Shown one piece after another: positions 45,190-57,240 of a stretch of DNA of 64,000 nucleotides. Every line of letters starts with the position of its first letter. Positions within the stretch are counted from its first letter, which is position 1. This DNA comes from Aplectana chamaeleonis (Eukaryota; Nematoda; Chromadorea; Rhabditida; Cosmocercidae). A program made the translations under genes and the position numbers. Location: NCBI GenBank assembly GCA_029168955.1, contig JAPDOI010000020.1, positions 1,458,501 to 1,522,500 of the forward strand, read 5' to 3'. Under the pieces are notes generated by a model that was not told the DNA's origin, did not search any database, and saw only the letters and a list, made by a program, of their open reading frames with translations.

Positions 45190-45560
45190 GCTACCCAATG
45201 AAACTTACTTTAAAAGTTCGCAATAACGCAAATGGACCTCATATTCGTGCTCAGCGCCCCAATTACTCTATTGAATGCAGCATTAGCAAGAAATGTTTTC
45301 CACCTTACCACTTTGGATAGTGCCCGTAGTGCAAAATAATGTCCGCTAGAAACTTGTCCATGGGAGTTTTTTGGGATGGTGGACATGAAAATGAGGTCAG
45401 TTTCTGATTTTCTTACGATTAAGATGAGTTGAGGTGAGCAAGGTTTCATTATAACTACCGTAAGACGCTGTAATCGGCCGAAATTTTGAAAATGGTTCAC
45501 GTATTTGTGTTCAGCGCCTCAAATAACCCTATACACATTTTAAAAACGTTGTATTCCCGG
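45190..45560. repeat. FB-like fragment
   Basis: AATGGACCTCATATTCGTGC, TCAGCGCCCCAATTACTC and TACCGTAAGACGCTGTAATC are diverged foldback blocks. Confidence 0.5.
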
Positions 45561-45916
45561 AGTTTGAGAGATTAGGATGAGCAAGCGCGATTACGGGCCA
45601 AGGCTATACTTCTCCAGGCGGCGGCTGCCCCAACTCGAACACATCGGTTTTCAATCGATAGTTGCGCGTTCCTGATTCGCAGAAGCTTTGCGTTGTTTAT
45701 CATAAGTCACAAATGTCTACCAATTCTCGTGTGGTAATCCATCTACTTACTTTACAAATTTGCAAGAGACAGATTCGCTAGGAAACACGTTCTTCAACTC
45801 CGTGTCTTGATCGGTGCTCTCAATAACACGGTTATGCTGCGCTGCAGAATGTTCAAATGACAGTTACGATGTGATTTCAAGGTAAAATATGAACGTTCCA
45901 CAAAACGCAAAAATTT

Positions 45917-45987
45917 TGCCTTAGAGGGGTTCGAACCATAGTGTCCCGCCTGTGAGGCTAACTTCTACACCACTACACCATCGGAGC
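45917..45987 (-). tRNA. tRNA-Val(CAC)-like pseudogene
   Basis: On the minus strand from 45987: GCTCCGATGGTGTAGTGGT, then TTAGCCTCACAGGC, then GGTTCGAACCCC. The GTGTAGTGGT D-arm and the loop CTCACAG (anticodon CAC) resemble valine tRNA. The acceptor and T stems do not pair well, so it is a probable pseudogene. An AAAATTTTTGCG follows, again a T run near the 3' end. Confidence 0.5.
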
Positions 45988-47624
45988 TTCTGTGACTGCT
46001 GCGGATAGACGAGGCAGGGCTCCGCTGGCCGCTGTAGCTGTAGGTTCACCGCTCTCTTACTTCTCGCTTATAACTCACTAAAATGAAGTCAGGGGGGTAG
46101 TTTGGGGCGCTGAACACGAATATGAGGACGGTTTTTGGTTGTACGGACTTCAAAGGTAGGCTAAATTAGGTGGAACGTCATTCTAGCACTGCATCTGATT
46201 GTTTCGAGACTATACCTTTTTCGAATATAGGATTAGGCCGAGTTTACTCACAGTTTTTACTACTCGTAGCGTGGTCATTCTCCCTATGTACTTCATTGTG
46301 CGAACCTCCGGCTACGCTTGAATGGTCCTACTTGTACGAGAATCATGAAGGTGAAGTATCCTCCATTCCGGAGTGAAATTGACTGTTGTTAATCGCATGC
46401 GTGTGCGCGCGTATGCTGCGTCTCCTTACCCTCCACACTTTCTGGCTGTCTCTCCCCTCGCTGCGCAGAAGCACCCGAGGGAACACACTAAATTTGCCTC
46501 CGAAATAGAGTATAGATGGCTTTTTTGGCTAAGAATCATGCAACTGTGTTTCATGTCAAAGTATTCTGCACCGTTTTTCTCCACATCCTGCTCCATCTTA
46601 TTCACATTACTGGATTGGTATGAGTTTGCGTCGACGAACCTCCTCGTGGTCTCACATTACTCAAAAGCGCGCCTCGCTTATCCCTTCACCGAGTGAAATT
46701 AGCGAACTAAGCACGTCCGCATATCCTTCTTTTTCGAGCCAAAGCCTTCTTTACTTGGTGTATATGTCGACTGTAGCTGAAATAATTTTTCAATTGAGGA
46801 TTGTATGCATAATATCAAGATATTTTGAAATTGAAAGAGAATGAGCAAAAATGAAAAGTAAATGAAGATAATGTTTGTGAAAGGTGAAATGACGCTTAAA
46901 AAGGTCTTTTGAGTTTTTTTTGCGGAAAAATTCTGGGTCCAATCCCCTTACAACTATGTATAGCGTCAATAGTTAGGAGTTTTGACTCATAGGACCAGAA
47001 GTCGATTTATGTCTACTTGGTATACATACTTCTCACATCTTGAGTCTTGCAGGAGGGCTTTTTAAAGATTCATTTTTGACGAAAAATTCGAATTTGATCT
47101 CTATGGCTGCGCTCCGTTTTTTTGAACGGAGCTAAAGACGTTTACTTGTGGGTTCGGGTGCTCAATTTTCATTAAGTCCAACGGAACCCACTTCAATATT
47201 CCTCAAAACCGAAATAAACCCTAAAATTGTTTCTAGCTTGGAACCCGAAAGACCTTTTCAGAGCGCCAAATAACACCGTGGGCAAAGTTCGGATGGAAAA
47301 ATTCCGAGTTTCGGTCCCCCAAAACTCCATAAGAGCTCACTCCCTCTATGGGGCTCCACAGGTCCAGACAACATTTTTAACTCGAACATCGTTCAGTGGG
47401 GGTAATTTAGGACGCAGATCACGAATATGAAGCTCTTTTTCAGTTTTTTTTTTATGTTGAAAAATTATTCTAAAATTTCGCATTTCGTTTGGAAAAACCT
47501 TTTACTCCTAGTTAGTAACTTCCCTTGTAAGCCAAATTGAGCCCAACAAGGAAATTACTATTAGCCAAACTGGCCATTCCGATCGGAATGCCCTATGCTA
47601 GAATCATTTTTCGACTTAGAGTTT
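45988..47624. other. Gene-free stretch with FB debris
   Basis: FB-like blocks occur at 46080-46140 and from about 47190. Open frames between 46170 and 46844 have no motifs. Confidence 0.35.
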
Positions 47625-48609
47625 GAATATGCGCTTCGCCGCTGCCTACAATCACTGAAAAAAGTTATTGGCGTTTTTCTCTGTTTTTTTTTGTACCTAT
47701 TTTACCCTCCAAAAAGCGCATTATTTTTACGAAAAACCGGAAACGGACCTCATATTCGTGTTCAGGGCCCAAAACAACGCCTTAGGCAATGTTTGGGTGG
47801 AAGCACGTTTTCCGAAGTATCAGCAGACTGAAAGCGTTCTGGACTTGTACGGTTGGGCGTTCATTTATTCCAATGAGAGGGCTCTGGAATCGTTTCAGAA
47901 AAAAGTTCCAGATTTGACTTAAAGTTCTCCCAGGGGTTTTTTTCGGGGCGTTGGTCACGAATCTGATGTTTATTTGTTGTTTTTCCAAAGTTTTCGACTA
48001 AATTCGTTCAAAGTTTCCCAACGACAGAAAAATTTGACGGCAATATCGACTTTTGACAATTTCCGGAATTTGACGACAGATGTGGCTCAAATCGTTCTTC
48101 TTGGATCATGTGGAGTGCTCAACACAAATCTGATGTCAGTTTATCGATTTTTGACAGCTTACAGTGGATTACGGTGGGTATACGGTAGTTTGGTCAAAGT
48201 CTCTGATTTGCCTCAAAGTGATAATGTGGGGGTGATTTGGGGTGCTGAATACGAATTTGTTGTCCATTTGTCGATTTTCGAATTTCGGAGGTAGGTTTTG
48301 TTTCCTAAATGGCATGTTACCTACCGTAGACCTTGAACCTTTGACAAGCAAACCCCAGCTTTGTGTTCAGCACCCCAGATTACCCCTACATACATGTTTT
48401 TAGCAAAACCCAAAGAAAAATTTTGAAACACCCTAAAAATTCCTTGGGGGTACCCTCACCTTGCCGCGAAATTTAAAAACGCTCATAACTTCTTTCAGAG
48501 TGAGTCTAAGCAGCTGCGATGGGCATATTCGGACTTCACGTCTGAAGGTGGTTCTAGAAAAGAACATTTCATTTGGAATAGTTAGTATGACTTCTAGTAG
48601 TTCCCTTGT
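47625..48609. mobile_element. 1.1-kb foldback element FB, copy 2 (left end truncated)
   Basis: Starts within the left arm (AAAAAGTTATTGGCGTTTTT) and ends with the full right arm (CAGCTGCGATGGGCATATTC to AGTTCCCTTGT). Interior order matches copies 1 and 3. Confidence 0.65.
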
Positions 48610-49532
48610 GAGGCAGAAAAATTCTAATTTTAGTCATTTCACTTCAAAACATATTTTCTGCGTAATGTTTGGAGCCGAACCTTTTTCACTGTCCATTACG
48701 TACTCCCATTTGTAGAAGTGTTGTATGGCTCTCACATTTCATCGCCTAATTATATCACATTATCATGGCTGACAGCATTTGTACTTTTCAATGCGCTCGC
48801 CGTCTACGCCGCCGCCGCCACTGTTGCATATTCAAAAGCCTCACGTATCGACTTAGCTTTTAGTCTTACAACATCTCGAAGTTCTACTCCGTTCGTAAAG
48901 TTACATATCTAGCAAGTTTAAGATTTGTGAAAGTTCCAAAAAACATAGACTTTCTATTCTAGAGGGTTCACCTTTGATAAAATTTCTCTTTTTTATGATT
49001 CCGATATTCCTTAACCAAGGTTTAATCATTTACCCATCACAGCAAGTACCTGTCGTGAAAATTTGGATGTTTTATTAGAAATGTACATTTGTTAAACCAT
49101 TTGTAGACCTGAATCCCAAGCATGTACTCCAGGGCTACTCGAAATTACTCTAGACAAAGTTATACTATGAGCGTTTCTTCATAGGGATTATTGTATAAGG
49201 TGAGCGCGAAGTTTTGAATTTTGTACTAGCCTCAGAAAATCGCCTAAGATAGGTTATTCGGAGTGTTGAACACGTTCGCATTGCGGGAAACCGCGACGCT
49301 GCTAAGAGCGCTCATGTGGAGCTTGTGGGGTGACCCCGGTATGGATAGAAACGATCGATATCGCCAATTTTTTTCCAGACTAGCGTTCCTCTGAGTCTTC
49401 TTTCTCGGTTATTTCACTTTATGCGTAACCGATATTCTCGTTGGTTTGGCTTCTTTGGTGGAATAATGCTTACTTAGTCCTGGAAACGAAAACGATTCGA
49501 ACAAAAAGGATACGAAGAAGAGAAAAATAAGG
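48610..49532. other. Gene-free stretch
   Basis: A 64-codon frame at 48718-48912 has a hydrophobic stretch (WLTAFVLFNALAVYAAAATV) that could pass for a membrane segment, but nothing supports a gene around it. Confidence 0.3.
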
Positions 49533-49787
49533 TACAGTTCACCTCCGCACAGCCGTTCAGTCCGCAAAGTGCACGCTGATTGCGAAATCGTGCTGCGGCG
49601 CGGTTGCGAGTATCCTCAGACAGGGATGTGGGATCACCCGGGCGGTTTTTGCCTTTGGTGCCCGAGTGATCCCACCGCCCGGGTGATCCTACATCCCTGT
49701 CTGAGAATACTCGCAACCGCGCCGCAGCACGATTTCGCAATCAGCGTGCACTTTGCGGACTGAACGGCAGTGCGGAGGTAAACTGTA
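49533..49787. mobile_element. Near-perfect 114-bp-arm hairpin element
   Basis: Arms 49533-49646 and 49674-49787 pair with four mismatches in 114 positions; the loop is 27 nt. Ends are TACAGTT(C/T)ACCTCCGCAC. Inner arm GATCACCCGGGCGGT. The high arm identity suggests recent insertion or gene conversion. Non-coding. Confidence 0.9.
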
Positions 49788-51076
49788 AATAGGTAAATAT
49801 TTCACATGCCTCACCATATACTTTGTTGCATTCACTTCTTAAGATGCTCTCTATCTTTCTATTTTTAATAGTCTTTTCTGATTCTGTTTGGATTTATATT
49901 TCTATCTATTTCAATTATCATGTTTTTCTGAGTTTTTTTATGACCAGTATGGCTGTGAGTGCAGTTAAATAAATAAATGAATAAATATGGTTTCATTACA
50001 CAAACGAACACTAAGAAAAGAGAAGAGAATTGAAAAAGAACGAGCACTGATAGCTGAGAAAGAAGAATTGAAGGGAGTGTTGGTCATGATGAAATAAGTG
50101 GTGAGCGGTATCGATCGTTTTCGTCCTTAACGGGGACACCCCCACATGCTCAGCATGCACGCTCCTGGCTGCGATGCGGCTTCCCACAATTCAGAGATGG
50201 GCGATATACAGTTTACGGCAAGGGACGAAAAGGCGGTTTTGTGGTTGCGTATTTTCACTAAGCATGCTGTAGCTATGGCTGGCTCGATTTCAAGTTTAAA
50301 ATTATTCAATAAGGAAAAGCCTGGACTTTTCTCTTCAACTCTCTTCTTTTTTTTGTGTTACTCCGGCGTGTGTCTATAGTAATGGCTTCAAGTGCATCGG
50401 TATTGTATGTGAGGAGTTGCCTTCTTAAAAACCTGCATCTGGGAGTGAAAAACCCGTCCTTAATTACCTCAAAAACGCGCTTGAAATTGGCGCTTTCATA
50501 TTTTTTTTAGTTTTTTTTTCAGAGTTTCGCATGGCATTCTATCCCAAACGACTAGATGACCTCCCTAGGACTCCGCCTTTTCGCGCTTCTTGTCGTCAGC
50601 CATTTCGCCCCCCCCCCCATTTAATTGGCTGTAGTGAGCCCGGTCGATAAGCATCTGCATCATGCGAATTGAGTGTAAAAAAATTCACCAGTTGTGGCCG
50701 TACTGAGCACGCCTTTGCCGTCCGTAGCCGTCTTGGTCGATATGCATGTAAAAAATTGTTTGCAGATGTCATAAAATTTCCCCGATATGGCCGGACTGAG
50801 CCCGCCCTGTCCGTCCCGATCCAGCTGAGGCCATCCCGTTAGATATATATGAAATGCGTTGTTTACTGAGATGGAAAATACGGACTGAGGGTGGCCGGAC
50901 TGAGCCGGCGGCAGTGCGCTCAAGTACTGTATAATCGATTGGCATGCAGCCGACACACTAGAGACGGCTCAGGACGGCGCAGGATTACTAGGTATGGGAG
51001 AGGACGGCTCAGTTCGGCCTACAGCTAACTATGACAGGGGCCTTTCGTGGCGATAGCTTCGTGACGACACAACTCT
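49788..51076. other. Gene-free stretch
   Basis: Open frames at 50127-50379 on both strands have no motifs. From 50630 to 51020 short blocks such as ACTGAGC and GGCCG(G/T)ACTGAGC recur irregularly (about 50695, 50790, 50895), hinting at a degenerate repeat. Confidence 0.3.
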
Positions 51077-51202
51077 CGGGGGTCGTTTATACTTACACCG
51101 CTAAGTGCAATCCTATAATATCGATCGTGCCGCGTCGCGCGATCGATATGACAGAAATGCACTGCGCCGCGCCGCTCAGCGGCGGGAGTATAAAGGACCC
51201 CC
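51077..51202. mobile_element. CGTTTATACTTCCGCCGCTGAGCGG hairpin, copy 2
   Basis: GGGGGTCGTTTATACTTAC to GAGTATAAAGGACCCCC, with central ATATCGATCGTGCCGCG / CGCGCGATCGATATG. Matches 26998-27132. Confidence 0.75.
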
Positions 51203-52168
51203 AAGCGTACATACTTGTGAATCATCGCAATTGATCCCAACATTTTTCCTGGAATCGAAAAAAATATGTCTTTCTCAAAATCTAAATCAATTTTTACCCC
51301 TTTGTTTGTGATGCATGACATGGTTTCTTAGTGGTTTTTTTTTTCAATCTTATCTGCTAATTGTCTAGTGATTGACTAAAATATTTTTGATGTAGAGAAA
51401 AATTTTCCGTTGCCAAATTCTTACATTTTTGCGAACAGGAAATAAGGTTCATGCGAAGTGATTCACGTTTATCACATCATCCATGGGGGAAAATTAGTCT
51501 CCTTAAGCCAAGATGGGTGGGTATCCTTGATCGATGTGTCCCTAGAAAAAGCGCCCCGTGCTCTTGGAGAGTTTTCCACGCCTCGCTCGCTAATTGGAAT
51601 TTCCCACCTCCTAGTTGAAAGTATTGATTTACTCGGATAGATTGCGAATATTTTTCGCTACCTTGGCTGAGAATAGGGTGAGGTTTGTGTCCCTCTATTT
51701 GTGGTAATTTTCCTGAGTGCATCCACATACATACATATATTCCATCCATCTATGTATACTAGTTGCAGGCCGGACGCTGCTCCTGGTTATTTATCTGCCC
51801 AACCAGGCACATCCGTGGCCGCATCAGCTCCTTAACGATGCGCTGAGTAATCAAGTTCGAGTAGTTTCAGAGTACACTCGAGCATTGATTCCGCTCTCTC
51901 ACTCGTCTCACCTAACACCGACACATACTTGGATCATTCCCATATCCGCACGCGAGTAGTTGACTTTTTTTTCCGGAAAATCACTGTGAACCGGTAAAGT
52001 TAAAATATTTTTTTTCTATATGATTTTGAATTTTTTGCAGAAAAATATTGTGCAATAAAATTTTTTCAAATTAAGTTTGAATGGTGTAGAGTATAAAAGT
52101 TTTCTTAGAAACGGATTTTGGTTTGCCAATATTATTTCTATAATGCAATGTGTTGCTTTTGGAGAACC
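51203..52168. other. Gene-free stretch
   Basis: Open frames at 51458-51959 on both strands are unassigned; an acceptor-like TAGTTGCAG lies at about 51760. Insufficient for an exon call. Confidence 0.3.
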
Positions 52169-52312
52169 TAACATTTGCATGGATCCTAATGAGACTTTGC
52201 GTTCCCGATTAGAGGTTGGTGCAAGTTCGGTGCATCTACGTCATGACATATGGCACCGAATTCGCGCCAACCTTCAATAGTGAACGCGAAGTCTCATGGG
52301 GATCTCGTAAGG
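52169..52312. mobile_element. GGTTGGCGCAAA hairpin element, copy 2
   Basis: TAACATTTGCATGGATCCTA, GAGACTTTGCGTTC, AGGTTGGTGCAAGTTCGGTG are mirrored by GCACCGAATTCGCGCCAACC and GAACGCGAAGTCTCATGGGG. Confidence 0.8.
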
Positions 52313-53283
52313 AGTTTTTTGTATTAAATATTTTTCCGTTTTCGTGTAGGCAGGCATTGAAATACAGCCACCTCACAAAAACGTTCTAATGCTGAGAAAT
52401 TGAGTTTGCGAAAATTTAGAAAGATTCCTTGAGCTCCACACTGTCATTTAGTTTGGTCTTAAAATTTTCACCGACTTATGCAAGACATTCTGTTCTCAAG
52501 TGATACTTGATCCTGAGCCAAGGTCTTCGCCCCCACAAAGCCCAGATCAGGGGTGTGCGTAATTACGGTTTACGATTTTACGATTTACGACATTTTGGAC
52601 TGTGAATCGTAATTTTTCGTAATTAAAAGCACATGCGATGGAAAAGGAATACAGTCAATTTCAGTTGACCTGCTCTATTACCACTTTGCGTATACTAATG
52701 TTTTTAGTCAGGAAATAGGAACAACTCCAGCATTTGACTAGAGTACGACCAGACTCTCAATCTTACTAGGGAACCTCGCTAGTCAGGAATGCGCTTTTGA
52801 GAGACTGTGAATGTTTCTTCATCAATTCGGATACTTCGTTTTATTGCACATGAATGCCGTTTTTGCTTGTTTTTTTCATTTCTGATTTTTGTCTCCCATG
52901 TGCTTTAGTATCTGCAATCAATCGCAGGCTTTTCAATAAGCTTTTTTTTATCAATTCGGCGAGGCTTTTTCTCATTTTCGATATTTTTAATTTTTTCGAA
53001 TTTTTAGCTCGTCTTTTTTGGTTTTTCAAAGTATATACTGTGGTGCCGTTCGCTAAAGATAAAAAGTAATCCCGTTGGGAATTTGAGCCGAATTGGCGGG
53101 AAAACCCAGCGAAAGCCTGTGGCTGATCGGTATATGTTCAGCGCATGGGAGACAAGAGTTAGAGAAAAAGTAGATACAAAAAGAACAACAATGTGTGATA
53201 AAATAAAGATGAGAGCGAGAGCGTAGAGATTTTAGTCATAGTCGTGGGCAACATAAAAGTTGCAGACGAGGTTGATGATTCTG
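52313..53283. other. Gene-free stretch
   Basis: Short inner repeat TACGATTTACGATTTTACG near 52565. T-rich frame at 52854-53069 is compositional. Nothing else. Confidence 0.3.
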
Positions 53284-54421
53284 ACAAGGGAACCACAATA
53301 AGTCATAGTGACCATTCCAAATGAAATGTACTTTTCTAGAATCAATCCCGGACGAAAAGTCCGAATATGCCCATCGCAGCTGCCTAGACTCACTCTGAAA
53401 GAAGTTATAGGCGTTTTTCCCTGATTTTCGTACCTATTTTACCCTTCAAAAAGGGCATTATTTTCACGAGAATTCGGAAACGGACCTCATAATCGTGTTC
53501 AGCGCCAAAAGTTACCCCCCTAGGCAAAGTTTGGGTGAAGGAACATTTTCCAAACTGCGCAGACTGACAGCGTTTTGGACTCGTACGGATTTTCGGTTGG
53601 GCCTTTATTTATATCAGAAGGCTCTCGAAGCGGTTTTTCGCTCTGGGGTTATTTGTGGTGCTGATCACAGAACTGAGGTTCATTTATCGATTTTCCGAAG
53701 TTTTCGACTGTATTCGTTCGCAGATTTCCATCGGGGGAGAATTTGATGGTAAATCTCGACTTTTGACGATCTATAGAATATGCTCAACTTATTTCTCTGG
53801 AGCTTATTTGGAGCGCTAAACACGAATCTGATGTCAGTTTATCGATTTTTGACAGCTTACGGTACGTTACGGTGGGTATACGGTAGCTTGGTAAAAGTCT
53901 CAGATTTGTCTCAAAGTTTTTATGTGGGGGTTATTTGGTGTACTGAATACGAATTCGATGTTCATTTGTCGATTATCGGAATATTGAAACAGGTTTAGCC
54001 TCCTAGTCTCAAAGTTTTTATGTGGAGGTCATTTGGGGTGCTGAATACGAATTCGATGTTCATTTGTCGATTATCGGAATATTGAAACAGGTTTAGCCTC
54101 CTAAATGGCATGTTACCTACCGTAACCTACAGTAAACCTTGAAAATTTGGCAAGCAAACCCCAGATTCGTGTTCAGCACCCCAGATTACCCCTACATACA
54201 TTTTTTTTAGCAAAATCCGAAGAAAATTTTGAAAACACCCTAAAAATTCCATGGGGGGTGGTACCCTTACCTTGCCGCGAAGCTTTGAAAATCGCTCATA
54301 ACTTTTGTCAGAGTGGTTCTAGGCAGCTGCGATGGGCATATTCGGACTTTACGTCCGAAAATGGTTCTAGGAAGTACATTTCATTTGGAATGGGCACTAT
54401 GACTTATTGTGGTTCCCCTGT
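53284..54421. mobile_element. 1.1-kb foldback element FB, copy 3 (best preserved)
   Basis: Left end ACAAGGGAACCACAATAAGT, right end its near-exact inverse, with inverted similarity through the AATGAAATGTACTT and GCCCATCGCAGCTGCCTAGA blocks. A ~96-bp segment (CTCAAAGTTTTTATGTGG to GTTTAGCCTCCTA, about 53911-54005) is duplicated in tandem at about 54006-54101. No protein coding capacity. Confidence 0.75.
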
Positions 54422-54815
54422 GAGAGTGTTTGTTGTTATCAATAGAAGCATATTATGGCGAACGGGCCGATAAAGTGGCAGACAATAACGAGTAGCATTC
54501 CTGTCTTTTCATTCTACCGTAAAGATATCTGTTTTTTCCTTGCGTAACTGCAAAAGGTTTTGGGAGAATTTGTGCATGTGGTCCTCATCATCAAGATGTA
54601 ACTTTATTATAGTCAGATCACCAGAGAAAACCTTCGTTTTTTATTCACTAGATCGAAATTTCCTCGGACTTCAATATTGTGCACTAACACAACACGTTAT
54701 TAATCAGACGACTAAGCCCCAAACTCACTGCTAACCGCGGTTAACCGCAGCCCCGTTAGGCGTAGCCCCATCGTAGCCCAGCCGTAACCAAACCGGATAT
54801 TTCGTGAATGCCGGG
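54422..54815. other. Unassigned spacer
   Basis: Ends in AACCGCGGTTAACCGCAGCCC, a short palindrome-rich lead into the next hairpin. Confidence 0.3.
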
Positions 54816-55090
54816 GCGGCATGCACGTACGCGGGGGGTCAGGTTGGGGTTAGGCAGGGTTTGGGGCGTCGGCGCGTTTGATCATTGCTGTGCGAGTACT
54901 GGAGATAATCAATAGTTGGGGTCTCAACCGGGTTTCGGCTGCCCCACCCTCTTACGTAGGGTTCGAGAAAGAACGATTTTTCAGTGCTAGCCTAACCCCC
55001 TTTTAGCCCTCGCGCTGCTATCATCAAACGCGCCGACGCTCCAAACCCTGCGTAACCCCAACCTAACCCGCCGCGCACGTGCATGCCGCC
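54816..55090. mobile_element. GGTTGGGGTTAGGCAGGGTTTGG hairpin element
   Basis: Left arm about 54816-54888 (GCGGCATGCACGTACGCGG, CAGGTTGGGGTTAGGCAGGG, GTCGGCGCGTTTGATCAT); right arm about 55019-55090 is its inverse. The loop is about 130 nt. The outer flanks share GTAGCCCAGCCGTAACC-type blocks less regularly. Confidence 0.75.
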
Positions 55091-55699
55091 GCTTTCTTCC
55101 GCTAGCCCTGCCGTAACCCTGGTTTGCCTTTCATGAATCCCAGCCGTAGTCAGCGACAGAGTCGCCATGGTTCACATTGAATTTTGACCAATGCGGATAA
55201 GTCCGCGCGGAGTAAGCAGCGGAGCAGTTGGCCATGGCAAAATATTGGGTTGGGGATCAAGTTCGTTCGGTTTTTTTTCAGAGAGCTTTATTTAAACGAC
55301 TTGTTAGATGTTTAGCAAAGTGTCCGTATTCATTAGAAACAGCTTTTTGTGCTCTACAAAACTGTGCTATTTGTTGTTCCGAATGAATTTATTTTTCCCT
55401 ATTTTTCATGCTCAGAAACGGAATATCTAGGAGGTCAAAATCGGCCATTTCGACACCTACATTTTTTTGCTTTTAATAGCAGTTGAAAAAACCTGGGGTT
55501 GGCAATCTTTCTTTACAGAAAAGAAGCGAAAATAGTTTGCGAAGTTCAAAAACGGCGACTTTGACCTCGAAGACGAGTCTCGCAGCGGACGACATGCAGA
55601 ATTCGGTGAGGAGCCTCTCAAGGCGCATTTGAAGGAAGATTGTCGTCAAACATATCATGGATTGACCGAAAAAAATGAACTGCGATCATTAAAAGATCC
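55091..55699. other. Gene-free stretch
   Basis: A 61-codon minus-strand frame at 55473-55658 has no motif. Nothing recognised. Confidence 0.3.
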
Positions 55700-55990
55700 T
55701 CAGTCATCTTCACTCAGTGGGATTTACGGAAAACTCGGAGCCTGGGTGCCTCGCGAGCTCAAATGCAGTGGTCGCGATCAGATATGCTTGTCGTCTTTTT
55801 CTCTCTAAACCCTTTTCTGGGTCTCGAGTAGTAGGACTTATAAGAAAAATCGCGAAAAAAATACTGTTTTGGGCCAAATTTAAAGCCTGAACTTTCTTGT
55901 CTTTTGATGGTGGACGAGTCCGCTCCATATTATCGGCATCGATGACCTCTTCTATCAAGAACATCAGCTGGCTTCAAATTGAATCTATGA

Positions 55991-56864
55991 TATTGTAGTT
56001 GCACTTGATTGAGCAATTGTCCGAGATGATACAGTTTTATTCGGCGAACGTTTCGGCGTTTTCGCTTTCGTCGGAGCCTGGAATGCTAAAGACACATAAG
56101 GATTTAGCCGACCAAGCACTATTTCACAGCAAATAGAGAAAGTCTTCAAGAAAATAGGCGAAACACAACGTCGTAAGGCATTTTTAAGGGTACTAACCTT
56201 CAGAAAACAGACCAAGGCCTGCCAGACACCCTCAGTTGAACTCAGATGGCGGGTGAATGAGCGGGACCACATCAGACCACCCACCTCGTTAGCCTTCAGA
56301 AGGCCGATCAAGCGCATTGGCAAATCAAAACCCACAAAGGTCAACAAAAGGGGCTAGTTCTTGAGTGATCGCCACACATTCGTCCTTTCTGTTAATTTGC
56401 GGATTTCTGGAGTTTATCCAGAAGGCCTCCAGAGTTCTGCGAGCAGCAATATCTGGTTCCCGTGCAAGGATCGTGACACCTACATCGAAACGGCTGTTTT
56501 CATGCACGCGCACCCGGTGTTCCCCCAATGGAGTAGAAACCTTGGAGTTCCTAAGGCCATCCAAGTGCTCTTTAATCCTTACACAAAGATGCCTGCTGGT
56601 TTCTCCCACATACGTTCAACTGAGGGCGTCTGGCAGGCCTTGGTCTGTTTTCTGAAGGTTAGTACCCTTAAAAATGCCTTACCACGTTGTAGTTCGCCTA
56701 TTTTCTTGAAGACTTTCTCTATTTGCTGTGAAATAGTGCTTGGTCGGCTAAATCCTTATGTGTCTTTCGCATTCCAGGCTCCGACGAAGGCGAAAACTCC
56801 GAAACGTTAGCCGAATAAAACTGTATCATCTCGGACAATTGCTCAATCAAGTGCAACTACAATA
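55991..56864 (-). mobile_element. Penelope-like element remnant with inverted arms
   Basis: A 250-bp left arm (55991-56240) is repeated inverted as the right arm (56615-56864) with few differences: TATTGTAGTTGCACTTGATT at one end, CCCTCAGTTGAA inside. Between the arms lies a minus-strand GIY-YIG endonuclease C-terminus. Penelope-like elements are known for terminal repeats that can be inverted. The reverse transcriptase is completely missing. Confidence 0.8.
56325..56626 (-). pseudogene. Penelope-like GIY-YIG endonuclease fragment
   Basis: Reads YVGETSRHLCVRIKEH at the start, then STPLGEHRV, AREPDIAARRTLEAFWINSR and NRKDECVAITQELAPF before a stop. YVGET corresponds to YIG of the GIY-YIG motif, with the conserved Arg (RIKEH), catalytic Glu (LEAFWI) and Asn (NRK). 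The GIY half and everything upstream is cut off where the right arm begins. In intact relatives this domain nicks target DNA for retrotransposition. Confidence 0.85.
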
Positions 56865-57240
56865 CCATATCATGCCGAGATTTATTGAAAGTCGAACGTG
56901 GAATGAATCTCAATCAATAAACCTTCGGATTTATGTACACATCTAGTCAAAACCATTGGCTGGAGTGCTTTCTTTCATTGCTCGAGTGTTTTTATTAGTC
57001 AATTTTGCATTCATTTCTTCCTCTGAATGCCAATGATTTTTGACTTTTCGGCATGAGACTGCGATCTTTTTTGGCAACGCTTTGCACTTGTGCACGAACT
57101 GGCATCTTTGGGCCTTAGAAACCCTAATTCTAACCCGTTTTTCACCGCGCTACATTCATAGTTTTTCGGCTGTTTTTGATCTAAGCTGATTTTTGTAGTT
57201 TTTTTTCGATAGCGTTTCTCCTCGTGATCACAAGGGATCA

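Larger units (their letters stand above)
55700..57240. repeat. Host repeat carrying the Penelope-like insertion
   Basis: Both flanks (55740-55985 and 56885-57060) match 41820-42450 in the same order, separated there by only a few bases. This shows the intervening DNA was inserted. Confidence 0.6.

Noticed and set aside
56361..56810. 149-codon plus-strand frame across the Penelope-like region
   Set aside because: Partly antisense to the GIY-YIG fragment and partly inside the right inverted arm, which gives a similar peptide from the left arm on the other strand.
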